In this document: positions 34,801 to 43,099 of the stretch, one piece after another
How the letters are laid out: each line of letters begins with the position of its first letter
Position numbering within the stretch: position 1 is the stretch's first letter
Source of the DNA: UMGS755 sp045595795
GTDB lineage: Bacteria > Bacillota > Clostridia > UBA1381 > UBA9506
Assembly: GCA_045595795.1 (NCBI GenBank)
Contig: JAZOBC010000024.1
Span: 8,002 to 72,001, forward strand
Reading direction: 5' to 3'
Length of the DNA: 64,000 bases
The notes under the pieces: model-generated
What the model was told of the DNA's origin: nothing
The model's input: the letters and a program-made list of their open reading frames with translations, nothing else
Database searches by the model: none
Translations under genes and position numbers: made by a program

Positions 34801-34806
34801 TTTATT

Positions 34807-35244
34807 ATGTATCAGGTTCACAGAAAGCGAAAAAGCGTGTGGTTTTATCTATTACTGTTTGTCTGCGCCTTCGCCGTTGGACTTCTCGTTGGCTATGTCA
34901 GCATACGTTTTTTCAAACAGCCACAAAATGAGGAGGTCATCCCCCCTGTGATTATGGCTGAAGCGGAACCTTCCGCATCCCCGCATCGCGCTGCCTCTGC
35001 TACTCTCATAACAGAAGATTTGCCTAAGGAAAACCCAAGGTCGGAGCAGCAATACTTTATTATCGAAGAAGATGAGGTCGTGCGAGTCTACAATGTTGAC
35101 GAGAACGGCTCGAAGCGTTTCAGTCATAATGTTTCTATCGAAACGGACTCTCTGCGTCCTGACGACAAGAAATTATTCAAAGACGGCATTTACGTTGCCA
35201 CGCGTGAAGAACTGCTGTCTCTGATTGAAGATTTCAGTTCCTGA
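34807..35244 (+). CDS. BofC C-terminal-domain-like membrane-anchored protein
   Basis: This is a 145-residue protein with a basic N-terminus, one membrane helix (about residues 11-31), a Pro/Ala/Ser linker, and a C-terminal domain of about 65 residues (YFIIEEDEVVRVYNVDENG, then LKxDGIYVATREELLSLIEDF) that resembles the BofC C-terminal domain. BofC in Bacillus acts between the two spore membranes and restrains SpoIVB during sigma-K activation. The N-terminal BofC domain is absent, so it may have another role. GCAGGAGG lies seven bases before the ATG and is part of a hairpin. The preceding gene is the D,D-carboxypeptidase. Confidence 0.65.
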   Translation: MYQVHRKRKSVWFYLLLFVCAFAVGLLVGYVSIRFFKQPQNEEVIPPVIMAEAEPSASPHRAASATLITEDLPKENPRSEQQYFIIEEDEVVRVYNVDENGSKRFSHNVSIETDSLRPDDKKLFKDGIYVATREELLSLIEDFSS

Positions 35245-35271
35245 CGGACATGATAAATTGAGAAGAAACTG

Positions 35272-35300
35272 TTGAAAAAAGTCAAAAAATGCGATACAAT
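35272..35300 (+). promoter_or_regulatory. Sigma-A promoter of the WG-repeat gene
   Basis: TTGAAA (35272-35277), 17 bases, TACAAT (35295-35300). Transcription would start near 35307, which rules out an in-frame ATG at 35289 as the start codon. Confidence 0.72.
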
Positions 35301-35333
35301 AAAAGTATCATTTTTATTTCGGAGCGTTGTATC

Positions 35334-36806
35334 GTGAAAAAATTGTTTTGTTTTTTGTGTGTATTACTTTGTGTGGCTTCTCCGGTCTCTGCAGCAAGCT
35401 ACGATTTACTCTACCCCATTCAAAATGGGTATGCCCGGGCGGTAACAGACCTGAAATGGGGTCTTTTAAATGAGGATTTATCCGAGGCTATACCCATGAC
35501 CTGGGATTATATTGGTGAGCTTTCTGAAAACCGTCGTTTAGTTAAAAAACAAGAGCTTTACGGCTTTTTGGATGAACGAAACCGAGAAATTATCACCCCT
35601 GCTTACACTCAGGCAGGAAACTTTGCAGAGGGGCTTTGCTGCGTAAAAAACAGCGAGGACCTGTGGGGTTATATTGATGCTGCCGGCAATCTGGTCATTC
35701 CCTTTATGTATGAAGATGCCAACGACTTTTCCTGTGGCAGAGCTTTGGTAAAAATCCAGGGTCTCTACGGCTATATTGACAGCACCAATCAGCTTGTGAT
35801 TCCCGCCACATATCAAGAAGCTTATTCCTTTTATGATGACCGCGCCTGTATTGGCACCAATGATGGCTATGGCTATATTGACGCAAGTGGCGAAGTTGTC
35901 ATTCCGGCAATCTATGAACTTGCGTTTGACTTTTGGAACGGCATAGCCGTTGTGAAAGACGGCGGTTACGGCCTGATTGATACAAACGGCGACTATCTCC
36001 TTGTCCCCACGCACGGTCAGCTATCTCTTAACACGGCAGAGGGATTCGTGAAGGAAACGCAAGGCGGCAAAACGACGATTATTGATTATCAGGGCGTAAA
36101 ATGGTCAAAGCCCTATGACATTGTAGGCGATTTTTCAGAGGGTCTTTGCCCCGTTAAAACCGGGGGTAGCTACGGATACATAGATAATCGCATGGAGCTT
36201 GTCATTCCTGCCGAATGGGAATATGCCGGTGCTTTTTCCGAAGGTTTTGCTCCTGTAGGACGTGATGGCTTATATGGCTATATCGACACAAATGGAAACC
36301 TGGTGACAGAGCTGATATATACAGATATCGGCAAGGTTTCTGCCGGCTATGGCAGTGTTCAGACAGATGAGGGAGACTGGCAGTTTATCAAGCCAACCCC
36401 ATTTGAATCTGCCTTTTCCGACAAGCTGGATAACCACTCTCTTTTGCTTCGTATAGGTGATAACATCATGCACACACCCGAAGGAGAGGTTGTGCTGGAT
36501 GCAGCACCCATTCTATATGAGGGACACACTATGCTGCCCATTCGCCAGGTGGTAGAAGCCATTGGCGGCACAGTGGACTGGAATGCAGAAAAACAGGAAG
36601 TTACTGCACGCTACAATCTGCATGTTGTTTCCATGAATTTAGGACAGTCCGCCGCCTTCGTAAGCGGAAGATTTACGATTTTAGATCAGGCACCCATGCT
36701 CTATCACGAGCGTACTTTAGTGCCCCTTCGCTTTGCGGTAGAGTCTTTAGGCTGCGAAGTCGACTGGGAGCCGACAACGCAAGAAATTTTGATTACATAT
36801 CCCTAA
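35334..36806 (+). CDS. Secreted WG-repeat protein with copper-amine-oxidase-N-like C-terminus
   Basis: This is a 490-residue protein begun at GTG 35334, with GGAG nine bases upstream and a signal peptide (MKKLFCFLCVLLCVASPVSA). About seven WG repeats follow (residues about 60-350), with a repeated YGYID and VIPAxYE pattern. The last 120 residues hold two halves of the copper-amine-oxidase N-terminal-like module (MLPIRQVVEAIGGTVDW and LVPLRFAVESLGCEVDW), a module common on Clostridia surface proteins and without oxidase activity by itself. It is probably an envelope-binding or ligand-binding protein; function unknown. It is a single-gene unit. Confidence 0.82.
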   Translation: MKKLFCFLCVLLCVASPVSAASYDLLYPIQNGYARAVTDLKWGLLNEDLSEAIPMTWDYIGELSENRRLVKKQELYGFLDERNREIITPAYTQAGNFAEGLCCVKNSEDLWGYIDAAGNLVIPFMYEDANDFSCGRALVKIQGLYGYIDSTNQLVIPATYQEAYSFYDDRACIGTNDGYGYIDASGEVVIPAIYELAFDFWNGIAVVKDGGYGLIDTNGDYLLVPTHGQLSLNTAEGFVKETQGGKTTIIDYQGVKWSKPYDIVGDFSEGLCPVKTGGSYGYIDNRMELVIPAEWEYAGAFSEGFAPVGRDGLYGYIDTNGNLVTELIYTDIGKVSAGYGSVQTDEGDWQFIKPTPFESAFSDKLDNHSLLLRIGDNIMHTPEGEVVLDAAPILYEGHTMLPIRQVVEAIGGTVDWNAEKQEVTARYNLHVVSMNLGQSAAFVSGRFTILDQAPMLYHERTLVPLRFAVESLGCEVDWEPTTQEILITYP

Positions 36807-36824
36807 AAAAACACCCCCAAAGCC

Positions 36825-36853
36825 TTGACAGAAAGCGGCAAAACAACTATACT
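36825..36853 (+). promoter_or_regulatory. Sigma-A promoter of galE
   Basis: TTGACA (36825-36830), 17 bases, TATACT (36848-36853), 40 bases before the ATG. Confidence 0.78.
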
Positions 36854-36892
36854 ATTAATAGCTTGATTTTTCGTAGAAGGAGTTGATCCACT

Positions 36893-37900
36893 ATGTCAAT
36901 TTTAGTAACCGGTGGTGCCGGCTTTATCGGTTCCCACACCTGTGTTGAGCTGTTAGAAAACGGCTATGATATTGTTGTTTTAGATAACTTTATTAATTCT
37001 AAACCCGAGTCATTAAAGCGTATTAAACAAATCACCAACAAAGACTTTAAGTTCTATGAAGCCGACCTACTGGACAAAAACGCTTTAGAAACCATTTTCA
37101 GTGAAAATACCATTGATGCCGTGATTCACTTTGCAGGCCTGAAGGCCGTTGGCGAATCCGTGCAAAAGCCTCTTTGGTATTATCATAATAATATTACAGG
37201 CACGCTGTTACTTTGTGAAACCATGGCAAAGCATAACGTGAAAAAAATGGTATTCAGTTCTTCTGCCACAGTCTATGGTAACCCCAAAACAGTACCCATT
37301 CGGGAGGATTTCCCCCTGTCTACCACAAATCCCTATGGCAGCACAAAGCTGATGATTGAAAACATTCTCCGCGACCTTTATGTGGCTGATAACACCTGGA
37401 GCATTGCGTTGCTTAGATATTTTAACCCCATCGGCGCTCATGAATCCGGCCTCATTGGTGAAGACCCCAACGGTATTCCCAATAACCTGATGCCCTACAT
37501 AGCTCAGGTTGCTGCCGGAAAGCTTGAAAAGCTCAGCGTTTTTGGTAATGACTATCCCACACCCGATGGTACAGGTGTCCGTGACTATATCCATGTTGTG
37601 GACTTATCTCGTGGTCATTTAAAGGCAGTAGAGCGCGTTATGAATACCACCGGTGTTGACGCTTATAACTTAGGCACAGGCCATGGATACAGCGTTTTGA
37701 ACATGATAAAGGCGTTTTCTGAAGTAAACGGTGTAACTGTGAACTATCAAATTGCACCTCGTCGCCCCGGCGATATTGCACAATGCTACGCTGATCCCAA
37801 AAAGGCAAAAGAGCTCTTAGGCTGGGAAGCAGAATATGATTTAGAAAAAATGTGCCGCGATGCATGGAACTTCATGGTGCAAAACCCCAATGGATTATAA
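36893..37900 (+). CDS. galE: UDP-glucose 4-epimerase
   Basis: This is a 335-residue short-chain dehydrogenase that interconverts UDP-glucose and UDP-galactose with bound NAD. The GGAGFIGSH motif is at residues 7-15, the catalytic SSSATVYG serine lies near 122, and the YxxxK pair is in the NPYGSTK motif near 147-151. Length and motifs are typical of GalE. GAAGGAG lies upstream of the ATG. It is a single-gene unit between its own promoter and a terminator. Other nucleotide-sugar epimerases are possible, but the match to GalE is strong. Confidence 0.95.
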   Translation: MSILVTGGAGFIGSHTCVELLENGYDIVVLDNFINSKPESLKRIKQITNKDFKFYEADLLDKNALETIFSENTIDAVIHFAGLKAVGESVQKPLWYYHNNITGTLLLCETMAKHNVKKMVFSSSATVYGNPKTVPIREDFPLSTTNPYGSTKLMIENILRDLYVADNTWSIALLRYFNPIGAHESGLIGEDPNGIPNNLMPYIAQVAAGKLEKLSVFGNDYPTPDGTGVRDYIHVVDLSRGHLKAVERVMNTTGVDAYNLGTGHGYSVLNMIKAFSEVNGVTVNYQIAPRRPGDIAQCYADPKKAKELLGWEAEYDLEKMCRDAWNFMVQNPNGL

Positions 37901-37910
37901 AGCGAACATA

Positions 37911-37945
37911 AAAAAAGGACAGTTCATTTTGAACTGTCCTTTTTA
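37911..37945. terminator. Bidirectional terminator between galE and the amidohydrolase operon
   Basis: AAAAGGACAGTTC and GAACTGTCCTTTT pair around ATTTT, with A and T runs on both sides; the genes are convergent. Confidence 0.92.
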
Positions 37946-37953
37946 ATTTGTTT

Positions 37954-38979
37954 TTATCGCATACTGTCTAACAAGCGTTTCGCGTTAGAATACATAATGT
38001 CTTCCACATCGCGATCACTGAGCTTTAAGTCCACCGCAACACGCTTTAAAGCACGGATTTGTTCATAAATCATCAGCGTCACGTCTGTCTCGTCCGTTTC
38101 ACGCATGTGAGGTTCGCCCTCTACGTTACCGTAAAGGCCACGAGGTACAACATTGTAATAGACACCTTCTTCATCGGTAACACGATACATACGCATGATG
38201 GCAATCGGCAGGTCAGAACCGAAAATCAGGCGTTTCGGTCCCACAGCCTCAATGCAGGCGCGAATGGCATCGTCGCAAACGTTTGCGGTAAAGTCAAAAT
38301 ACATGTTCTTGGTTTTGCCCAAAATATCAAAGGCATTGCCAATATCCTGTTTTGAATAAGCGCGACCGATATGAGCCACAATTAACTTCACATTAGGATA
38401 TTTTTCCTCAATTTCCATGAGCTGCGCAATGTTTACAGGGTCTTTTAGGCGACCATCACGGGCGATGTGTAGCATTACAATCCAGCCATTTTTGTTTGCC
38501 ACTTCCCAATGGGAATGCGGTACAAAGTCAAAAATGCGGATTTCCTTTGTAGGAATGTAAGGCGAGCAGTTAGAAAGATAGGGCTTTAAGCCTAAAAATC
38601 CACCTGCTTTTACCTTTTCCTCCAACTCATCAGCCGGCATATCATAAGACGTTCTGTATAAGGTTGGAAAACCGTGATTGCGACCTTCTTCGCAAACATA
38701 ATTGTTCACAATGTCGAGATCGCACAAACAACCGCCAAACACTAAGGGAATTACCTTATTGTCGGGAAATAAGGTTTTATATGCGTCAATCAGGTGTTCT
38801 GCTGTCATTTCATCAGCAACCAAATCGGTCCAGGTCGAACCACCATTATGGGCTCCCCAGAAGGGAAAATCCGCTTTGTTGATATGCGTGTGGAAATCAA
38901 TAAAGGTTTCAGGTAAAAAGTTCTTTAACTCTTTTTCATAAACCTGACGGTCATAGTCTGTTACCTGTAAGTTAAACAC
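37954..38979 (-). CDS. Amidohydrolase-superfamily metal-dependent hydrolase
   Basis: This is a 341-residue TIM-barrel enzyme. The metal ligands of the amidohydrolase_2 type are visible: HxH in FIDFHTHI (about residue 29-31), His in VMLHIARDG, His in LIVAHIGRAY, and Asp in LIFGSDLPI. Family members hydrolyse or decarboxylate small acids, lactones and amides. It is the last gene of the six-gene operon, two bases after the FGGY kinase, and is followed by a terminator. The ribosome site is GGGGAGG. Its substrate is presumably an intermediate of the same pathway; a lactonase step is one option. Confidence 0.82.
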   Translation of the reverse strand: MFNLQVTDYDRQVYEKELKNFLPETFIDFHTHINKADFPFWGAHNGGSTWTDLVADEMTAEHLIDAYKTLFPDNKVIPLVFGGCLCDLDIVNNYVCEEGRNHGFPTLYRTSYDMPADELEEKVKAGGFLGLKPYLSNCSPYIPTKEIRIFDFVPHSHWEVANKNGWIVMLHIARDGRLKDPVNIAQLMEIEEKYPNVKLIVAHIGRAYSKQDIGNAFDILGKTKNMYFDFTANVCDDAIRACIEAVGPKRLIFGSDLPIAIMRMYRVTDEEGVYYNVVPRGLYGNVEGEPHMRETDETDVTLMIYEQIRALKRVAVDLKLSDRDVEDIMYSNAKRLLDSMR

Positions 38980-38981
38980 AG

Positions 38982-40337
38982 TTAGTTCCTCCCCTGTTTC
39001 ATTTTAGCAAAAGCATCTGCTTCATCAGCATAAATGCCCGCACCAATACCGGCTAAAGCCGCAGCACCCACGCTACCGGCATAAGCACCGTGAATAACTG
39101 TTACGTCTAAGCCGCAAATATCGTGAATCAGCTTGTGCCACATAGGATCGCCCGAAGGACCGCCCACCATAACGGCAGAAGTCGCATGCACGCCCACCGC
39201 AGCCAGATTGTCCAGCTTCTCTTTCAGCAAATATACCGTACCCTCCATAATGGCTCTGGCAATTTGCTCTTTGGAATAGCTTAAAATTTTTGCATCATCC
39301 GGCTCGTCATAAGGACAAATGGAAAGTCTACCGGCACCGGGCTCACAAGCTGATGCCAAAGACGATAAAATTGAAAAGGCCTTATCGGATGAATCAATAT
39401 AACGGCTGATATACAACCAAATACGCTCAGATACTGATGCTACAGACACCATTGTGCCCCAGCAGCCGCCCTTAGGGGCTAAGAATGGGTCGATGAGCAA
39501 TTCAGCATCGGCTGCCTTGTCACGATCCTTGATAGGGAAAAATCCCACCCAGGAGGTACCACAGGACAGCAACACTTCACCTTCATTGAAAACACCAACG
39601 CCGCGTGCCGCTGACGGATGGTCAAAGCTACCGAGCACAACCGGTGTGCCGGCAGACAAGTTGCAAACCTCTGCCATTTCCTCTGTGATGCCGCCTAAAA
39701 CCCCACCACAGGGCATAATCGGCGGTACTTTGCTTTCATCAATGCCTAAGGTTTCTAATAAATCTGACATATAGGCACCCTTTTGCTGGTCAATCAAATA
39801 AAATGGTGTTCCGGCAGAGGTACTAATGCCCCACTTACCGGTAAGCGCATAGTATAAATACTCTGTGCTCATGCACACCTGACCGCAACGAGATAGCAAC
39901 TCCGGCTGATGCTTTTTAATATAGCAGAGCTGCGACAAGGGGAACGTGTGAGGGTTAAACGGCCAACCCATTTTACGGTACATGGCGTTTGTATCCATTT
40001 CTCCCAAAACTTCATGAGCTTCGTTCTGAACACGACAGTCCTGCCAGTTAATGATGGCTGTTGCAGGCTCCATGTTTTCATCTAACACCACTAAATTGCC
40101 GCTGGCAGAAGACGCACACAAAGCCAGCACCTCACCACCGTCTGCCGCATCTGCTAACTGACGGATGGCTGAAAGGCAGGCAGACAGAAAATTCTGCGCC
40201 GAAACCTCTAAGGCTGCTTCGCTTGGCTTTTCGTAGTCAAAGGCTTCACGGGCTGTGTGCTGAATCACACCCTCTGTGCTGATTAAAACACCTTTAATAG
40301 AAGATGTACCAATGTCTAAACCAATCAGATATTGCAC
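38982..40337 (-). CDS. FGGY-family carbohydrate kinase
   Basis: This is a 451-residue sugar kinase with the ASKHA fold. LIGLDIGTSSIKGVL at the N-terminus binds phosphate, the GSFDHPSAARG segment near residue 225 carries the likely catalytic aspartate, and the C-terminal MVGGPSGDPMWHK segment binds ATP. FGGY kinases phosphorylate sugars, sugar alcohols or their derivatives of three to seven carbons. Subfamily and substrate cannot be fixed from the sequence. It stands between a YjbQ-family gene and the amidohydrolase in a tightly packed operon, with GGAGAG before the start. Confidence 0.9.
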   Translation of the reverse strand: MQYLIGLDIGTSSIKGVLISTEGVIQHTAREAFDYEKPSEAALEVSAQNFLSACLSAIRQLADAADGGEVLALCASSASGNLVVLDENMEPATAIINWQDCRVQNEAHEVLGEMDTNAMYRKMGWPFNPHTFPLSQLCYIKKHQPELLSRCGQVCMSTEYLYYALTGKWGISTSAGTPFYLIDQQKGAYMSDLLETLGIDESKVPPIMPCGGVLGGITEEMAEVCNLSAGTPVVLGSFDHPSAARGVGVFNEGEVLLSCGTSWVGFFPIKDRDKAADAELLIDPFLAPKGGCWGTMVSVASVSERIWLYISRYIDSSDKAFSILSSLASACEPGAGRLSICPYDEPDDAKILSYSKEQIARAIMEGTVYLLKEKLDNLAAVGVHATSAVMVGGPSGDPMWHKLIHDICGLDVTVIHGAYAGSVGAAALAGIGAGIYADEADAFAKMKQGRN

Positions 40338-40349
40338 GTGACTCTCTCC

Positions 40350-40844
40350 TTATTCACCCATAACCATAACCTGAACAGTTCTCTGTCTGGCACGGGTATT
40401 ATCAAAGTCAATAAAATGAATGAAGCCGAATTCGCCTAAATCCATTTCGCCATTTTCAATGACGATGGTTTCGCTTCTGCCAATGATGGAAGAACGCAGA
40501 TGTGCATCGGTATTGTGGCAGCCCCAAGCATCTTCATCGTGCTCCTCGGCAAACTTCAGCGCCTTAGGACCCGGATGGAGATACATGCCCTCATAGCGGC
40601 ATTCGGGAATGATTTTTTCCATGACATTCACCAAATCCTGCTGCAGGGTTTCAAGACCGGTCATAGACATGTCAAAAGCACATTCCTGTGTGATAACACA
40701 GCAGGTGGTGTGATGGGAATAAACAACAGCAATACCTTCTTTAATGCCGGATTTCTTCACGATTTCCTTTGCCTTAGCGGTTACATCATGAAAGGTATAG
40801 GCACGGTCTTTGGACTGTACTTTAAAAGATTCTCTGTAAATCAT
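40350..40844 (-). CDS. YjbQ/UPF0047 family protein, copy 2
   Basis: This is a 164-residue UPF0047 protein. The family motifs are present: VVYSHHTTCCVITQE near residue 42, a LHPGPKALKF segment, HNTDAHLRSSIIGRSE and the C-terminal FDNTRARQRTVQVMVMGE. Some members show low thiamine-phosphate synthase activity, but the true reaction is not known. Here it sits directly after the TIM-type isomerase (one base) and before the FGGY kinase. A second, longer copy is encoded at 41570, and the two share the HHTTC, HPGP and LRSxxxGRSET motifs. Two paralogues in one operon argue for two related steps, or two subunits of one enzyme, in sugar-phosphate metabolism. Confidence 0.88.
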   Translation of the reverse strand: MIYRESFKVQSKDRAYTFHDVTAKAKEIVKKSGIKEGIAVVYSHHTTCCVITQECAFDMSMTGLETLQQDLVNVMEKIIPECRYEGMYLHPGPKALKFAEEHDEDAWGCHNTDAHLRSSIIGRSETIVIENGEMDLGEFGFIHFIDFDNTRARQRTVQVMVMGE

Positions 40845-41558
40845 TTATTTTGCCTCCTGTTTTTTAAGGTCATCTGCCGCACGGCGAGTAGCAGCAATCA
40901 TTTCATCAATCATAGCCAAGGGATCTTCTGCATTCATGATGCCGGAAGCAGCGCCGGCTGCTTCAGAACCTGCCATAATGAAATCATATACCTGCTGACC
41001 GTTGGTAATGCCGGCAGCCTGTTCAATTAAAATGTCCGGATCAATCTTTCTGATTTCGCGGATAACTTCCATAACATAACCCATATCGCTGACACCACCG
41101 CCGGCACCGCCGATAAGTTCGGAGGGTTCGGGATTAATAATGTCAGGATGCAGTTCTGCAATAGCACGTGTTTCAGCCACAGAATCAGCACAAGCAAACA
41201 CCAGCATGTCAAGCTCGTTGGCTCGGTCAATGGTTGCCTTAATCTGAGGCAGGCTCATGGGCTTTTCACAATGGTTAACGACAACGCCCTCTGCACCGGC
41301 TGCTTTTAAAGCTTCGGGCAGAATATCTGCCATGCCACGACCGGGACGCAGAGTATCCATATAAGGAGCCAGCACAATGAGGTGCTTGGTATTTTCTACC
41401 ACACGTCTGATTTCAACAGCCGGGCAGATAAATAAAACATCAATGTCATACTTTTCTGCTGCTTTATCAGCGGCTAAAGCATATTCTAAAACCGTATCAC
41501 CATAGATATAGTTCTTTGTACCTATTTCAAAATAAGGAGTTCTGATTTTTCTTTTCAT
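40845..41558 (-). CDS. Archaeal-type triose-phosphate isomerase homologue
   Basis: This is a 237-residue TIM barrel that resembles the short archaeal triose-phosphate isomerases rather than the 250-residue bacterial type. The catalytic set seems intact: Lys in GTKNY near residue 14, His in VVNHCEKP near residue 96, and Glu in NPEPSELIGG near 145. The C-terminal phosphate-binding EQAAGITNGQQV and AAGAASGIMNAEDP segments are present. The cell presumably has a normal glycolytic TpiA elsewhere, so this copy likely isomerises another three- to five-carbon ketose or aldose phosphate formed by the neighbouring kinase. It lies between the two YjbQ-family genes. Confidence 0.78.
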   Translation of the reverse strand: MKRKIRTPYFEIGTKNYIYGDTVLEYALAADKAAEKYDIDVLFICPAVEIRRVVENTKHLIVLAPYMDTLRPGRGMADILPEALKAAGAEGVVVNHCEKPMSLPQIKATIDRANELDMLVFACADSVAETRAIAELHPDIINPEPSELIGGAGGGVSDMGYVMEVIREIRKIDPDILIEQAAGITNGQQVYDFIMAGSEAAGAASGIMNAEDPLAMIDEMIAATRRAADDLKKQEAK

Positions 41559-41569
41559 AATGGCACCTC

Positions 41570-42190
41570 TTATCTCTTCAGCTGCAGGTCATAATGAACG
41601 TCATATGCCTTTTCTTCATCGGTGAACTTGTGCAGTGTGTTAATCACTTCACCGTTGTTCCACTTTCTGTCGCCTACATCCTCAGTGGTACCCATAACGG
41701 TAACGTTAAGCTGTCTGCGGCGTGCACGAACGTGATCCCAGTCAATGAAGTAGATGTGAGCGAACTCACCACCATCTAAAACGCCGTCTTTAATGGTCAT
41801 GGTTTCGCTTCTGCCAAAGAATACGCTGCGCAGGTGACCATCGGTGTTCATGCTGGTGAAGTCGCCGGGTTCGTCAACATAGCGGCCAAACTGTGCGTGA
41901 ATCGGACCGGGATGACGATACTGGTGCTCTTCTGCAAAGTCAGGAATCATCTTTCTCATGATGTCTAAGAGATCATGCTGCAGATATTCTAAGTCAAAAG
42001 AATCAATGTCATGTGAGCATTCCTGAATCATAACTGAACAGGTGGTGTGATGAGATGCGATACATACGGTACCATTTTTAATGCCGGATGCTTCTACAAT
42101 CTCAATAATTTCTTTGGATACGTCGTGGAAGGTAGGAATCCAGCCTCTTGACTGCAGTTCCAGTTCCTTTTGGAAAATTTTGAATTCCAT
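41570..42190 (-). CDS. YjbQ/UPF0047 family protein, copy 1 (long form)
   Basis: This is a 206-residue UPF0047 protein that starts at ATG 42190, with AAAAGGAG seven bases upstream; the 12-codon longer reading has no ribosome site. It contains IASHHTTCSVMIQE, a YRHPGP segment, NTDGHLRSVFFGRSE and WDHVRARRRQLNVTVMG, and then about 35 extra C-terminal residues not found in copy 2. Compared with common YjbQ proteins it also has an insert (about residues 100-115, GRYVDEPGDFTS). It follows the SIS gene by 46 bases. Its reaction is unknown. Confidence 0.87.
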   Translation of the reverse strand: MEFKIFQKELELQSRGWIPTFHDVSKEIIEIVEASGIKNGTVCIASHHTTCSVMIQECSHDIDSFDLEYLQHDLLDIMRKMIPDFAEEHQYRHPGPIHAQFGRYVDEPGDFTSMNTDGHLRSVFFGRSETMTIKDGVLDGGEFAHIYFIDWDHVRARRRQLNVTVMGTTEDVGDRKWNNGEVINTLHKFTDEEKAYDVHYDLQLKR

Positions 42191-42236
42191 GGTGCATTCT
42201 CCTTTTATATGTATTTTTATAAACAACGTTAGGGGT

Positions 42237-42839
42237 TTATTTCTTGTTCAGACGTTCTCCCACAGCGCCACCCGGATGAATCAGGGCAAACTGCTCATTC
42301 TGATAATCGGTCTCTTCAATGAGAGCCGCCTGCAGAGCGTGGAAAATCATGCAAAGAGCTGTGGTTGAGGTTGTTCCCTGTGCATTATACTTATCCGTTT
42401 CGCGAGTAACAAATTGCTTTAACACAACATCAGCATCTTTTGCCAAGGGGGATTCTAAATTTTCAGTTACAGTGATAATCTTAACACCTTTTTGCTTACA
42501 AATGCTCACAATCGGTAATAGTTCCGCTGTTTTTCCGCCACGGGAAGCAAGCACAATCACATCACCTTCCTGCAAAAAGCCGGTAGCACCGTGAATGGCT
42601 TCAGCCGGTGAAATGAAGCGTGCGGGACGCTCGATACAGCACAAAAGATGCGCCAAATGCTGGCAAATAATACCGCTATGACCGCAACCGGAGGTGCCGA
42701 TTCTCTCTGCACCCTGCAACAATTTGACAGCTTTTGAAAAAGCCTCGTCATCAAAATATTCGAGCATTTTTCCAATGCAATCCTGCTCAATGAGATAGGC
42801 CTCTTTGGCAGCCTTTAAAGAAGCTTCCTTAATACTCAA
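42237..42839 (-). CDS. SIS-domain phosphosugar isomerase, KdsD/GutQ-like
   Basis: This is a 200-residue single SIS domain. Its TSGCGHSGIICQHLA, SPAEAIHGATGFLQEGDV and C-terminal HPGGAVGERL segments match the isomerase half of KdsD/GutQ arabinose-5-phosphate isomerases, but the CBS pair is absent. It would interconvert an aldose and a ketose phosphate. The start is taken as TTG 42839 because AAAGGAGAG stands eight bases upstream and the protein then begins MSIKEASLKAA; a longer reading to 42929 would cover the promoter. It is the first gene of the operon. Confidence 0.82.
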   Translation of the reverse strand: MSIKEASLKAAKEAYLIEQDCIGKMLEYFDDEAFSKAVKLLQGAERIGTSGCGHSGIICQHLAHLLCCIERPARFISPAEAIHGATGFLQEGDVIVLASRGGKTAELLPIVSICKQKGVKIITVTENLESPLAKDADVVLKQFVTRETDKYNAQGTTSTTALCMIFHALQAALIEETDYQNEQFALIHPGGAVGERLNKK

Positions 42840-42934
42840 AACAAATCTCTCCTTTTTTAAAAAAATCGTGTCCCAATAGGAGAACAAAAACGCGTGCTTA
42901 CGCCGTACGCAGTCCACCTCTCCTACCATATGTC

Positions 42935-42964
42935 ATTGTATTATATCTCGTAGTATTTTGTCAA
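42935..42964 (-). promoter_or_regulatory. Candidate sigma-A promoter of the SIS-YjbQ-TIM-kinase operon
   Basis: TTGACA (42964-42959), 18 bases, TACAAT (42940-42935) on the minus strand. It is divergent from the promoter at 43039-43067, so about 75 bases between them could hold a shared regulator site. Confidence 0.62.
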
Positions 42965-43038
42965 TAGCATGACAAAAAATGAAGACTCAATATCATTTTG
43001 AATGTATGCGTTTTGTACAGATTTCTACCGATTATGCA

Positions 43039-43067
43039 TTTACAAGGAATTTGAAAACTGTTATGAT
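43039..43067 (+). promoter_or_regulatory. Candidate sigma-A promoter of the M20-NagB-like unit
   Basis: TTTACA (43039-43044), 17 bases, TATGAT (43062-43067), 32 bases before the start codon. Confidence 0.6.
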
Positions 43068-43099
43068 TCAGCTAACAGATAGAAAATGGGAGTGATAGA

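Noticed and set aside
35876..36310. DNA direct repeats in the WG-repeat gene as a possible CRISPR or tandem array
   Set aside because: The similarity follows protein repeats of irregular spacing and is weak at the DNA level; no CRISPR array was seen in the window.
40350..42190. Naming the YjbQ-family proteins thiamine-phosphate synthases
   Set aside because: The activity known for the family is weak and the neighbourhood is sugar-phosphate genes, with no thiamine gene or TPP riboswitch in sight.
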